Counted from the stretch's first letter, positions 1 to 9,113 are shown. The stretch is DNA of 64,000 nucleotides from Saccharomycopsis crataegensis (GCF_037102585.1 NW_027043825.1:1-64000), one strand, 5' to 3'. Translations and numbers: made by a program. The notes: generated from the sequence alone by a model not told the origin.

Positions 1-497
1 GATAAAAATAATAAAAATCAATAGAATGATTAGATCCAAGTAAAAAATAATTCAAATAAGTCAAAATAACCAAGTAAACCAAGTAAACCAAATAAACCAA
101 ATAAATCAAATAAGAACCAGTACCATGGGTCTGTCTTAAGTGTCACCACACACTTTTTAAGTCCAGACACATATCCTGATTCCATAAATCAATGTACCAA
201 CTGAACACTTTAACTGACATTCCATTTCTTTGCCTCAATTATTAGTGAGAGATAATAATGTGAAGCCTTTGTGGAATGTTGTCAAAATCAAACTCAAAAT
301 CAAAATCATAATCAAAATCGACAAAATCAAATAGACCAGTGCTATGGTTTTATCTCAGATGGCACCACACATCTTTGATTTCCATAACACAAGCCCATGA
401 TTCAAACTAAGAAAAATCAATAAAATAATAATAGTAAATTAATAAAAACCAAGTAAAAAATAAACCAAATACTATTAACTGGGAAACTAGGCACCTA
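1..497. other. AT-rich stretch without a gene
   Basis: No convincing gene is visible. The stretch holds A-rich low-complexity runs of the AACCAAATAA type and CAAAATCAAA type, and a loosely repeated block containing CACCACACA near 144 and 363. It lies just beyond the poly(A) end of the minus-strand LINE-a and is probably the flank of that insertion. Confidence 0.5.
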
Positions 498-3400
498 TTT
501 TTTTTTTTTTTTTTTTTGTTAATCAACCTCCTTCATTGCCACCACTTCATTCAAATAAGTTATCCACATTTTGAGTTGTTCCCTACTTCTTTGTATTCTT
601 TTTTTTTCCAAGAATATATATTCAGCGATATTCCGCTGACTCTCAATATTGTGCTTTTGACGTGAAGTTGCTAATTCCGGGCAGTGAAGATAGTGGTCTG
701 GGGTTTTTTCCACTTGACAATGCTGGCATAGATTTGGATCCTTTTGGTATTCAGGCTTCATTCTCATCTTTAGCAATTCTCTAATTTCTTTGGTACCCAT
801 TGATTCCCAGATGGAATGCATTGCTATTTTGCTGTTCTTGAGTTCAAACTGAAAAGCTGATGTTTTTTCAAGGTAGAATTGAAGCTGCTCCGATCTTTGT
901 CCAGATATACTATGGAGGTGATTGAATAAAGTGTCATTGAGGTGATGTACCATTCTCTGCTCCGATATTTTCTTGCTCTGGTGGTATTTGATTTCCTGTT
1001 TTCTCTTGATCAAATAGTATTTGTTACTCCAGGTTTCCTTTTTAGCCAATTTTCTCTTCTGAATTCGAATCTTATGGTTCTTGGTAATGTCTGCTAATGT
1101 GGTTTCCCTATAATCATTCTTCCCTGCCATAATAAGCTTGAGAATTGGGTTAGTGAGCGGCAATTTGTGGTTTATTCTATCGGTGTACCAAGAACCCTTT
1201 AGATCCAATCTGTTTTGGATTGGTAACATACCAAGTTCTTTATGAATTGCAGTGGTTGAGGTCCTGGAGGATACACCAAGGGTTCGTTTGATGAACTTAT
1301 TTTGAACGCGTTGGATACCATCGATCAATGTTGGCGATATTTTGGGGGACCAGATTTCCGAGGCGTATTCGATCGCAGGCCGGACGGTCTGTAGATATAA
1401 AATCTTTTGGGATTCGATAGGGAATTTTTTGGCAATGTGATGGAGAATACCAGCCGCTTTGCTGAATGACTTTGTTTTGTTCATGATATGGGTTTTGAAG
1501 TTGAGGCGGTCATCAAAGGTAACACCAAGAACTTTGATAGTGGATTGAGGTTGAATGGGATGATTGTTCATTGTGATACTGATATTGCTGCTCGCAATTT
1601 GTCTGGATATTGTCCTTTTCTTATGGTGGGATTCATACACATTCAATAATTGACATTTATTGGCAGCGTCAAACTCAAGACCCAAGGTTTTTGCTCTGGA
1701 AATCAATTTGTCAAGACGTTGTTGAACAAGATGATAATTTTGCAGAATCTCCGTACCTTTTGCGATGATGGTGATATCATCCATGTATCCAGTCACAAGG
1801 CAATCAGATAGGAGGGCGTAGTTGGTGTTGCTAATATCCATATCTTGGATAAGGTCAGCCTTGAATAGGACGAATAGGAGAGGGCTTAGAGGGGATCCTT
1901 GTGGTATACCACATTGAATTTGATAGGTGTTGGTAGTCACGTCCTGATACCGGAGTTGGGTTGATCTATTTTCAAGGTAGCACTTGAGCCAGCGTGTTAG
2001 ATAATTAGGGATCTTCTGTTTTTCCAACATCTGCAATAATTTTGATGGTAAACACGAATCATATGCCCCCTTAATATCAATTGACAATATTGAGGTCACG
2101 GGCTGTTGACATCTGGTTATGAAAGAGCTCATATACATTAGCGAATCAATACATCCTGTGCCATAAGAGCAGAACTGGTTATCTGGTATCAAATGGTGTT
2201 AGGTAGACCATTTTTGGAGTCTGCCATGAATGATAGACTCGACAAATTTGGACAAAAGATTGATAAGGGAGATTGGTCTATATGAGGCTGGGTCGTTGAG
2301 GTCTTTTTTGTTGGGTTTTTGGATGGGAATGGTGATGGTGTTCTTCCAGGAGGAAGGGAAGAATCCAAATTCCAAAGAGCGATTAATTTTTTTCCTGAGT
2401 AACTTTGAGAAAGGCTTCACTTGTCCAGCAGCCTTGAGAATATCCACTGTGATACCGTCTGGACCCAGGGCTACATGAGGCTTGATCTTTTCCAATTGGG
2501 CTTGGAATTCGGTTGAAGTGACGTGTGGGAAGTCTTTCTGTCGAAACGTGCAGTTGGATGATAATGGAGTTGAGGTGGTTTGAGAGTGTGACCGGAAGAA
2601 TTTGTTGAGGAGGGCTTGGGAGCCTTCGGCAGTGCTTTTTTCCGGCATGATAGATGGAGTGGTGTGATTCCTGGGGTTAGATCTTCGGAGATAGTCCCAT
2701 AAAGATCTGCCTTTGAGACCCTTATATAAGGTGTCGCATTTGTTCTTGGCCTTACGGCAGACGCCATTATAATGTTTCATTTTCTTTTTGGCATCAGGGT
2801 CGTTAGGTTTAGGACATAAGGCTCGAATCTCTTTTGTTATCCAGACTTTTTTGCTCTTTGGTTTCTTTGAGGGGTTCAAAATATGATCGGGTGTTGAAGT
2901 AATGGCGGAGTTGAGTAATAGTTGAGTCAAATTCTGAACGGCGGTATCTAGATTCTGAGTGCTGTCTAAGTTAAAGTAATCTTTCAAGATTGCTTTGGAT
3001 AGACTCAGTTCAAGTGTATCTTGGAATAATGCTCGGTCAATCTTGAGTCTAATCTTGTTCTGTGGCTGAAGATCAAAGGTTATATTGGGGGATGTCTGGG
3101 GAATGGAAACCTGAACCTGGAGAAAGTAATGGTCAGACGTCCCGATTACCGACTTTAGGTGAGTAGAGTGAACTAGCTGGGTTGCTAGAACTCGGTCAAT
3201 GTTGGTGTTATAGATGGTAGTATGGCCTTTGATTATTGTTTCAGACATGAAGTTCTGTTGGATAAACATCTTAGTTTGTTGGATAAACATCTTAGTTTGT
3301 CGGTTGTCAGCAAGTGGTTCGTGGATATTGAAGTCCCCGGCTATGATATGATGTTCGTGGACCTTGAAGCTATGGAAATCGATTCCACGTTGGGCATGAT

Positions 3401-3860
3401 TATAAATTGAGCTGACATGCCATTCGTCATGTTTGCTGGTAACTTTAATGGTAGTAGAGAACTTATCCTGGTGGATCACTTGGACAATGTGGCTTTGGAG
3501 AATATCTTTATGTACTAGTATGGCTGTATAAGAATAGTTATCCAGGGTCACTAGAGCTGGAAGTTCCCGTTTTCTATTGTTTTTTGTGGTTTTTGAGTTT
3601 TTGCCTGAGGCATTTTTTTCCTGGGATTTCTGACTTTTCTGATTTTTTGGGGATTTTCTGGGGAAGTATCTTCTGGCTTTAGTGACGCAATGGAATAGCC
3701 TTGAGGAATTGATATTGTTCGTTTAATTGGAAGCTCTTGTAGGCATAAAAAGTTCATTTTCTGGAGAGCACCGAGTTCCAGAAGATGATCGAGAGCGTCA
3801 TACTTTTTTTTGAGGTTGTATGACGCTATGGTATAATTCGTTGCAGGTATCTTCTTGCAA
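498..3860 (-). mobile_element. LINE-a, Jockey/I/Tad-like non-LTR retrotransposon
   Basis: A non-LTR element on the minus strand: an APE-type endonuclease, then reverse transcriptase, then a C-terminal CCHC-like finger and a 20-nt poly(A) (T run at 498-517). The endonuclease shows LCLQE near its start and an NIDR...SDHYF block. The RT shows GPDGI, SYRPISL and YMDD. The region after the RT (EYASEIWSP and following) resembles the Jockey/I/Tad/CR1 group more than L1. The stop codon is followed by one base and then the poly(A), so there is almost no 3' UTR. The upstream end abuts the poly(A) of another LINE at 3861, and no ORF1 is seen. It carries at least one stop and one frame change (see the coding entry). 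Confidence 0.85.
519..3856 (-). pseudogene. LINE-a endonuclease-reverse transcriptase, decayed
   Basis: The protein would nick the target DNA and prime reverse transcription there. The endonuclease starts near 3856 and changes frame close to 3551. The endonuclease end and RT start run from 3551 to 2199. A TAA at 2199-2201 stands where the sister copy at about 28.29 kb has CAA (Gln), after which the RT continues to 519. Near the C-terminus the finger reads CQHC then a His-rich stretch ending HYLHC. A 21-bp tandem duplication at about 3255-3300 repeats TKMFIQQ. The last codons run directly into the poly(A). As a LINE it is probably dead in this copy. Confidence 0.8.
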
Positions 3861-3947
3861 TTTTTTTTTTTAAAGACAAAATTCAATATATTAATTAATT
3901 ATATAACTATATATCTCATAAACTACCTAATGTAGTTTGAAAATTAA
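3861..3947 (-). mobile_element. LINE-b 3' tail fragment (87 bp)
   Basis: On the minus strand this short piece matches the last bases of the LINE-b 3' UTR seen at 22203-22289 and 61654-61727, followed by an 11-nt poly(A) (T run 3861-3871). It is a severely 5'-truncated insertion between LINE-a and the gypsy LTR remnant next to tRNA-Thr. Confidence 0.8.
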
Positions 3948-3955
3948 GCAAATCC

Positions 3956-3996
3956 GTGACTAACTACATCTAGTCTAGTCGCATCGTAATATAACA
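3956..3996 (+). repeat. Gypsy LTR-G remnant, 3' end
   Basis: The last 41 bp of the gypsy LTR-G, in sense orientation, ending in ATATAACA. It matches the inverse complement of the start of 8075-8278 with one visible difference. The terminus lies exactly 10 bp upstream of the tRNA-Thr gene, the spacing expected of a Ty3-like insertion at a Pol III start site. Confidence 0.75.
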
Positions 3997-4006
3997 AAAT
4001 TATTAA

Positions 4007-4079
4007 GCCCTTATGGCCAAGTTGGTAAGGCGCTACACTAGTAATGTAGCGATCCTCAGTTCGACTCTGAGTGAGGGCA
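4007..4079 (+). tRNA. tRNA-Thr (AGT)
   Basis: A 73-nt cloverleaf. Acceptor GCCCTTA pairs with TGAGGGC, discriminator A. The anticodon arm is CTACA-CTAGTAA-TGTAG, giving anticodon AGT, and the T-loop is TTCGACT. It closely resembles baker's yeast tRNA-Thr(AGT). No run of four or more T follows before tRNA-Ala 14 nt downstream, so the two may share one Pol III transcript. Confidence 0.95.
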
Positions 4080-4093
4080 ACTTAATATATTTA

Positions 4094-4166
4094 GGGCGTG
4101 TGGCGCAGTTGGTAGCGCGCTCCCTTAGCATGGGAGAGGTCTTGGGTTCAATTCCCAACTCGTCCA
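4094..4166 (+). tRNA. tRNA-Ala (AGC)
   Basis: A 73-nt cloverleaf. The anticodon arm is CTCCC-TTAGCAT-GGGAG (anticodon AGC), and the T-arm contains GGGTTCAATTCCC. It is followed at once by a T-rich Pol III terminator (TTTTTC). It lies 14 nt after tRNA-Thr with no T4 between, and the same pair is repeated in the right inverted arm. Confidence 0.95.
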
Positions 4167-4809
4167 TTTTTCTTTTTTTTGACACCTGTCCGTTAGTGAA
4201 AATTTGATGATTTTTTCTTTTGAGACTCAAAAACAACGACATCCAGATTTGGACATAATGTGGAAATATAGCTTTAAGTACTCAGTTGGCAAAGTCCAAT
4301 TTTTTCCCGCCGCCATGTGCTTTTATGCAGTGAAATGCACTGATTTTGTGCGTAGCGGAGCTCCATTGGTGTCAGTAGCCGCCGGAGTGGACAAGGTATT
4401 CTAAGACATTACGATAGTATTAACTTGATTTGGGATTGATTAAATGTGTGTTGCTTTTTTCTTAGTTAAATAAGCTTACTTCTCTAAGTAATCTATCTCA
4501 GCTGTAGATAGAAGGATACTAGATCCTTGAGTAATAAAATCGTACTCCTTCCATGATAAGTGAAAGTGGCCACCTGGACTGGATTCCAGACATTTTGGAG
4601 TCTACTGACACCAGTCCATTTGGTATTCTACTAGATATTTGTTTTCGGATGAGATCGAGTTATTCTTCTTCTATTCTCTAAGTAATTAATTCTTCCTTTC
4701 ATGACAAATAAAAGCCCTTTTATATCTAGATTCAGAAGAAGCTAAAAATAGTAATACACTGACTGCTCAGTGGTTGTGATCCACAATAGTGGTACACTCC
4801 AACAGTAGG
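4167..4809. other. Unassigned DNA in the inverted arm
   Basis: No gene is supported. A 66-codon open frame at 4204-4404 is conserved in both arms only because the arms are near-identical, and it resembles nothing I recognise. The rest is AT-rich, with CTCTAAGTAAT repeated near 4484 and 4677. Its position between the tRNA pair and LTR-C suggests old element debris. Confidence 0.4.
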
Positions 4810-5043
4810 TGTTATACTAGGAACCAAATCTTTGGATATCTACTAATAAACATTATAGTCATTGCTATCAAGATTACATTTACAGCCATTATTGGTTTAA
4901 GGTTGCTAGATGTCGTGCTGTTTGTCCTTACTACTATCCTTATATTTAACTTTATTATATAAAGTGTTTGTTATTATACATGAGTGCGTTTGTTTCGTCT
5001 TCATATATATTGAAGTACTTTGTAGACCTGTAGAATTCTAACA
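4810..5043 (+). repeat. Orphan LTR-C (234 bp)
   Basis: An LTR-like sequence with ends TGTTATACTAGG and GAATTCTAACA, hence TGTTA...TAACA terminal inverted repeats. It has copies in inverse orientation at 8544-8777 and 62733-62944. It is followed by a 37-bp segment containing TGGCGGCAGCAAAAG, which has the position of a primer-binding site, but I could not match it to a tRNA in this window. It may belong to copia family C; that is inference. Confidence 0.6.
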
Positions 5044-5080
5044 ATGTTGGCGGCAGCAAAAGTAGTATGAAGGTGAGGCA

Positions 5081-5285
5081 TGTTGAGTTGGCAATTCAAA
5101 GTTATGTGCTTAGTCATTGTTCATGGAACTTTCTAGAACACATGGAACATTCTAGAACTCATTGAGATTAATATAAATATGGGCCATGCCCCCCATAATC
5201 TGAGTTTGTCCTTTATATACTTTAGATAGTTAACATGTAAAACAAGTATAACAAGGGAATAAATATTATTGAATATTATTGTTAT
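5081..5285 (+). repeat. LTR-B, split by gypsy G3
   Basis: A copia family B LTR in sense orientation, starting TGTTGAGTTGGC. It carries two heat-shock-element units, then the TATA region, and is interrupted by the G3 LTR at GTTAT (5281-5285). The same LTR, without G3, is present in the right inverted arm at 62454-62695. Confidence 0.85.
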
Positions 5286-6988
5286 TGTAATGGTTTAGTT
5301 GGGTAACATAGTAGTTAAAGTATATTAAAGAAGAATAAAAACTAAAAGGAATAGATGAAGTAAGCTTTTTATAGGTGAGAAAAGAAGGTAAGACTTACCT
5401 AAAAGGGAACTCAAAGGGAAATAAAAAGGTAGTCGGAGATAAGGAGGTTGTCCGAGATAAGGAATGGAGTTAAATAAAGAAGAGAGAAGAAAAGATAAGA
5501 ACAATAAATAGAAAGAAAGAGAAAGAAAAGTAAGAAAGTGTCTAGACCATTACACCCCTGTCGTAATTCCTTTCCTTATAGCTTAGCAAGCAATTCAGGA
5601 TGTGTTTCAGCGTAGGATTGTAATAAATCAGGAGCTGTTTTCTTAAGTTCCGACATACGAACCCATTGGTTATTATCAGGAATATCTTCACCTAAAAATT
5701 TAATGTAAATTAAGAAACCTTTGGCTTTGCGCTGGTGTTTGACCAATCTTTCAATTTCTACTTCTGTGGAGCCATCCTTGTATTGTTTCAAGTGAACCTG
5801 TTGGTTATTATCAGGCGAGAGGAAACCTTCAGGGACAGCAGATTTTAAACGAAGTTGAGAAACGTGGAAAACATCAGACATTTTGTAGGAAGGTGGTAGC
5901 TCAATTTGGTAATTGACTTCGGTGAGTTTTTTGAGGATTTTGAATGGTCCAACAAATTTGGTGCGTAATGAACGGACTTGATTCTTGTTGTGAACATCGC
6001 CAAACGTAGATCTCGATGAAGCATTGATAAAGACTTCATCATCTGGATGGAACTCTATGTGTTTGTGTTTGGAGTTGTAGGATAAACGTTGCTTGGTGTG
6101 TGCTTCGTGGAGGGCAGCTTGAGCGGCTTGAGAGTATCTATCGAGGGTTTCAACAATATGAGTAGCAGATCTCTCTCCCCCCTTGTTGAAAAAGCAGGAG
6201 TTGGGAAGGAAAAGTGGGAGTATACCCAAGGTCGACTTCAAAAGGAGTAAGATTATTGAGGGCGGTTGAGGGGGTTGAATTGATGGTGTACTCTGCGAAA
6301 GGGAGAAGTTCAAACCACAGGTTGTTCTCATCAATGTAAAGGCGTAAAAAGTCTTGAAGGATTCTGATGTGTCGTTCTGCTTTGCCATTGCTCTGGTGGT
6401 GACGGACAACGGACTTATAATGTTCGATATGCAAAAGCGAGAAGAGAGAATCGATCAACTTATTGTCAAACTGGGGACCGCGGTCGGAAACAAGGCGGTT
6501 TGGTACTCCGTGGTACGGAAAATATTCAAATAGGAGTAGCTGAGCGAAAGCACTAGCGTCGAAAAGTTTGTTGACGGGGTAAAAGTCAGTCCGAGAAGTA
6601 AATGTATCAACAAGGACGAGGACAGAATCAACTGTGGTACCGGCATGTTGGGTTGGTGGGAAACCAGAAACAATATCTAATGAGATGTCAGACCAGCGAC
6701 CAGATGGAGGAGGAGTGGTTTGTTGATGACCATGTAGATAGTGTGAAGATTTGACACGGTTACAAGTGTCGCAACTAGCAACATAATGACTAACAACGTC
6801 TCTCATCTTTGGGAAGAAAACTGCCTTTCTCAAGATATGGCTCATTCTTTCAATACCAGGATGACCTTGTGATAGGGGAAGGTGAGCAGCATCTAGGATG
6901 GATTTGAGCAAGGAGTGTGGGATACAAGTTCGGGTATCCTTGTAAAGGATACGGTGATCAGTGTCAGTGTAGAAACCAGCTTTGTCAG
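5286..6988 (-). mobile_element. Gypsy G3 fossil: 3' LTR and integrase
   Basis: A minus-strand Ty3/gypsy element of a family distinct from G1/G2. Its 3' LTR is 5286-5554, with ends TGTAATGG and CCATTACA. A purine-rich tract (CAGGGG) lies just before it. The coding part spans 5576-6988 and shows the integrase zinc finger (final CDTC), core aspartates in LDIVSG and VSDRGPQF, and the glutamate in GKAERH. Its C-terminus (ERLVKH...FLIYIKFLGED...LLQSYAETHPELL) resembles a chromodomain. Gag, protease and RT are not present. It is broken about once in frame and cut at 6989 by an LTR-B. Confidence 0.85.
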
Positions 6989-7365
6989 TGTTGAGTTGGC
7001 AATCCAAAGTTATGTGGTTAGTCATTGTTCATGGAACCTTCTAGAACTTATGGAACCTTCTAGAACTCATGGAACCTTCTAGAACTTATGGAACCTTCTA
7101 GAATTCCATGGAACATTCTAGAGCTTATGGAACCTTCTAGAACTTATGGAACCTTCTAGAATTTCATGGAACCTTCTAGAGCTTATGGAACCTTCTAGAA
7201 CCCATTGAGATTAATATAAATATGGGCCATGCCCCCCATAGTCTGAGTTTGTCCTTTATATAATTTAGATAGTTAACAAGTAAAACAAGTATAACAAGGG
7301 AATAAATATTATTGAATATTATTGTTATCAATGTCTTTTGTAACTAGAGTTACAAAACTACAACA
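6989..7365 (+). repeat. LTR-B, recombinant (377 bp)
   Basis: A full-length LTR-B in sense orientation from TGTTGAGTTGGC to CTACAACA. It separates G3 integrase on the left from G1 gag on the right. The 5 bp on each side differ (GTCAG and ATGCG), so this is not a simple solo insertion. It is best explained by recombination between two LTR-B copies that removed what lay between. It carries nine copies of the 19-bp repeat. Confidence 0.85.
7031..7202 (+). promoter_or_regulatory. Heat-shock-element array in LTR-B
   Basis: Nine tandem units of about 19 bp, each built around GAACCTTCTAGAA or a close variant. This fits the Hsf1 consensus nGAAnnTTCnnGAAn exactly in most units; a few end GAG instead of GAA. 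The array lies upstream of the putative TATA sequences TAATATAAATA and TTTATATAA in the LTR. Equivalent arrays of two to nine units occur in every LTR-B long enough to include the region. Confidence 0.75.
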
Positions 7366-8278
7366 ATGCGTCCTGCATCTGTAATGTGCTTCTGCAAACG
7401 CGGGTCCAAGGAATCAATAAAACGATTAATTTTTGAACGTTCTGACCAATCTGGAATGTACACAACATTCGCTTGAAACTCAGCAACGTGGGACAGAAGC
7501 GCTTTTCCTTTTTGCGCAATTGTCCACAATGTTCTTTCCAAAATGTCAACCATATCAACTCTAGAAAAGTGCGCAAGCACTTGCGCCTTAAAGGCTCTAT
7601 AAGAGATATCTGACGGCAAGGAGTCAGAAAAAGAAGAAAAACTTCTAAAAGTATCTTGAGCCACGTTTCTCACGATAAAACTCATCTTATACTTGTCATT
7701 CCAATTAAGTGGCATCTGGTGTTCTGCATACTGGAAGAAGTCATGCAATGCCATGGGAGTGCGGGCAAGCATCCCTGTACTAAACGGCTTTCCGTTAAAC
7801 TTGACCTCCATAGGGTCTAACACGCGACCGGCCTTCTCTTTACCGTGAAGCATTTCAACGAGCTCCATGAGCAACAGACGATTAGAATCGTCCAACGGTC
7901 CACCCGGCATACTCATTTCGTTTTCTTCGCCTGAATAATTATCTTCTTCGTCTGAGCTAGGGCTTAAACCAAATACAGTCATACACTAGGATAACCAAGC
8001 TATGCTATTAAACGACAACAGAAGTTTATAATCAGTGGAGTCTGTAAAACTAAAAACCTAGTGGTGCTACCAATTGTTATATTACGATGCGACTATACTA
8101 GATGTAGTTAGTCACAGGTTAGGATTGATTTAGTATTACTCTCTGAAGAACCAGTGATCATATATATTGAAAACTTTTCATAATCGACGACTATAATTAT
8201 ATACTAATGGTTATGAACTTGTGGTTATGAGCACGTGTATCGTTGCCTATAACCAATAGCTCAAACCATACTACAACA
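7366..8278 (-). mobile_element. Gypsy G1 fossil: 5' LTR and start of gag
   Basis: The 5' end of a minus-strand Ty3-like element of the same family as G2. Its LTR is 8075-8278 (204 bp, TGTTGTAG...ATATAACA in sense). A primer-binding site at 8057-8072 is complementary to the 3' end of initiator tRNA-Met. The gag start runs from 7982 leftwards and is nearly identical to that of G2. Everything beyond 7366 is replaced by LTR-B. The LTR end sits 11 bp upstream of tRNA-Gly. Confidence 0.9.
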
Positions 8279-8289
8279 AACATCACGTG

Positions 8290-8360
8290 GCGTGGATGGT
8301 TTAGTGGTAAAATTCAACTTTGCCATAGTTGAGCCCCGGTTTCGATTCCCGGTCTACGCA
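8290..8360 (+). tRNA. tRNA-Gly (GCC)
   Basis: A 71-nt cloverleaf with acceptor GCGTGGA/TCTACGC, anticodon arm CAACT-TTGCCAT-AGTTG (anticodon GCC) and T-loop TTCGATT. It is very similar to baker's yeast tRNA-Gly(GCC). An ATCACGTG motif (a Cbf1-type site) lies at 8282-8289, between it and the G1 LTR. Confidence 0.95.
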
Positions 8361-8543
8361 TGACAACTTTTAAGCACTTATTTTAAAGTTATTATTTCCT
8401 AATTTTTTTAAGAACCAACAACTGGAAGCTGTTGGTTTTCAATAATAATCAAGGTTGCTTTTTAATGCATGTAAATAGGTTAAGACTCAGGAGAAGCTAG
8501 CACTCGAAAATTTTTGCTTATCACCGCTGGAATGTACTTATAT
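8361..8543. other. Short intergenic stretch with a perfect hairpin
   Basis: No gene. Bases 8413-8437 form a perfect inverted repeat, AACCAACA...TGTTGGTT, with a 9-nt loop. T-rich runs near 8403 could end the tRNA-Gly transcript. Confidence 0.5.
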
Positions 8544-8777
8544 TGTTAGAATTCTACAGGTCTACAAAGTACTTCAATATATATAAAGACGAAACAAACG
8601 CACTCATGTATAATAACAAACACTTTAGATAATAAAGTTAAGTATAAGGACAGTAGTAAGGACAAACAGCACGACACCTAGCAACCTTAAACCAATAATG
8701 GCTGTAAATATAATCTTGATAGCAACGACTATAATGTTTATTAGTAGAGATCTAATGATCTGATTCCTAGTATAAGA
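8544..8777 (-). repeat. LTR-C copy, inverse orientation
   Basis: Same sequence family as 4810-5043, more diverged, with the far terminus degraded (TATAAGA instead of TATAACA). It lies between tRNA-Gly and tRNA-Phe. The 8778-8927 stretch beyond it holds no clear gene. A TTCGAGATCC box there on the minus strand may be a decayed tRNA. Confidence 0.65.
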
Positions 8778-8927
8778 CCTACAGACCCCTTGATTGTAGG
8801 ATCTCGAACTTGCGACAGCAGAGCGCACTTTTACAAGAAGAGGCAATTATTGTACATAAAGTACCCTTAAGTTAAGTGATGAACAAAAAAGAAGCCAAAA
8901 TTGACTCTACAGTTTTTCGAAAAAAAG

Positions 8928-9031
8928 TGCGAATTCTGTGGATCGAACACAGGACCTTTAGATCACAATACTCATTTAAACCTCACGGTAAATACTTCAG
9001 TCTAACGCTCTCCCAACTGAGCTAAATCCGC
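8928..9031 (-). tRNA. tRNA-Phe (GAA) with a 31-nt intron
   Basis: The mature sequence is almost that of yeast tRNA-Phe: acceptor GCGGATT, D-arm with AGCTCAGTTGGGAGAGC, and T-arm CTGTGTTCGATCCACAG. The anticodon stem is TTAGA/TCTAA around CTGAAGA (anticodon GAA). The intron sits between positions 37 and 38, the canonical place, and is 31 nt. A T7 terminator follows on the minus strand. Its 5' end is 10 nt downstream of tRNA-Glu. Confidence 0.95.
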
Positions 9032-9041
9032 CAAAACAAGT

Positions 9042-9113
9042 TTCCGATACCGGGAGTCGAACCCGGGTTTGCTCGGTGAAAGCGAACCGTGCTAGCCGTT
9101 ACACTATATCGGA
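9042..9113 (-). tRNA. tRNA-Glu (TTC)
   Basis: A 72-nt cloverleaf with acceptor TCCGATA/TATCGGA, anticodon stem GTTCG/CGAGC around CTTTCAC (anticodon TTC), and T-arm CCGGG-TTCGACT-CCCGG. Only 10 nt containing a single T4 separate it from tRNA-Phe, so the two may be cotranscribed. A gypsy LTR (G2) starts 10 bp upstream of it. Confidence 0.95.

Larger units (their letters stand above)
4006..5285 (+). repeat. Left arm of a long inverted repeat
   Basis: This 1.28-kb segment recurs in inverted orientation at 62490-63748. It includes the tRNA-Thr/tRNA-Ala pair, about 640 bp without a gene, an LTR-C and the start of an LTR-B. Identity by eye is very high, with a few substitutions and an indel of about 20 bp inside LTR-C. 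The outer boundary is the base before tRNA-Thr in both arms. The two arms are about 57 kb apart. Confidence 0.85.

Noticed and set aside
4204-4404. A 66-codon frame conserved in both inverted arms
   Set aside because: The arms are near-identical throughout, so conservation proves nothing; there is no recognisable domain and no third copy.
7031-7202. Regular short repeats that look like a CRISPR array
   Set aside because: The units are contiguous 19-bp tandem repeats without unique spacers, inside a eukaryotic LTR; they fit heat-shock elements.
8282-8289. ATCACGTG as a centromere CDEI element
   Set aside because: It fits the Cbf1 consensus, but no CDEII/CDEIII-like partner is nearby and point centromeres are not expected with this kind of nest.
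8790-8850. A possible tRNA on the minus strand with TTCGAGATCC
   Set aside because: Only a T-loop-like sequence is visible; no acceptor or anticodon stem can be formed.
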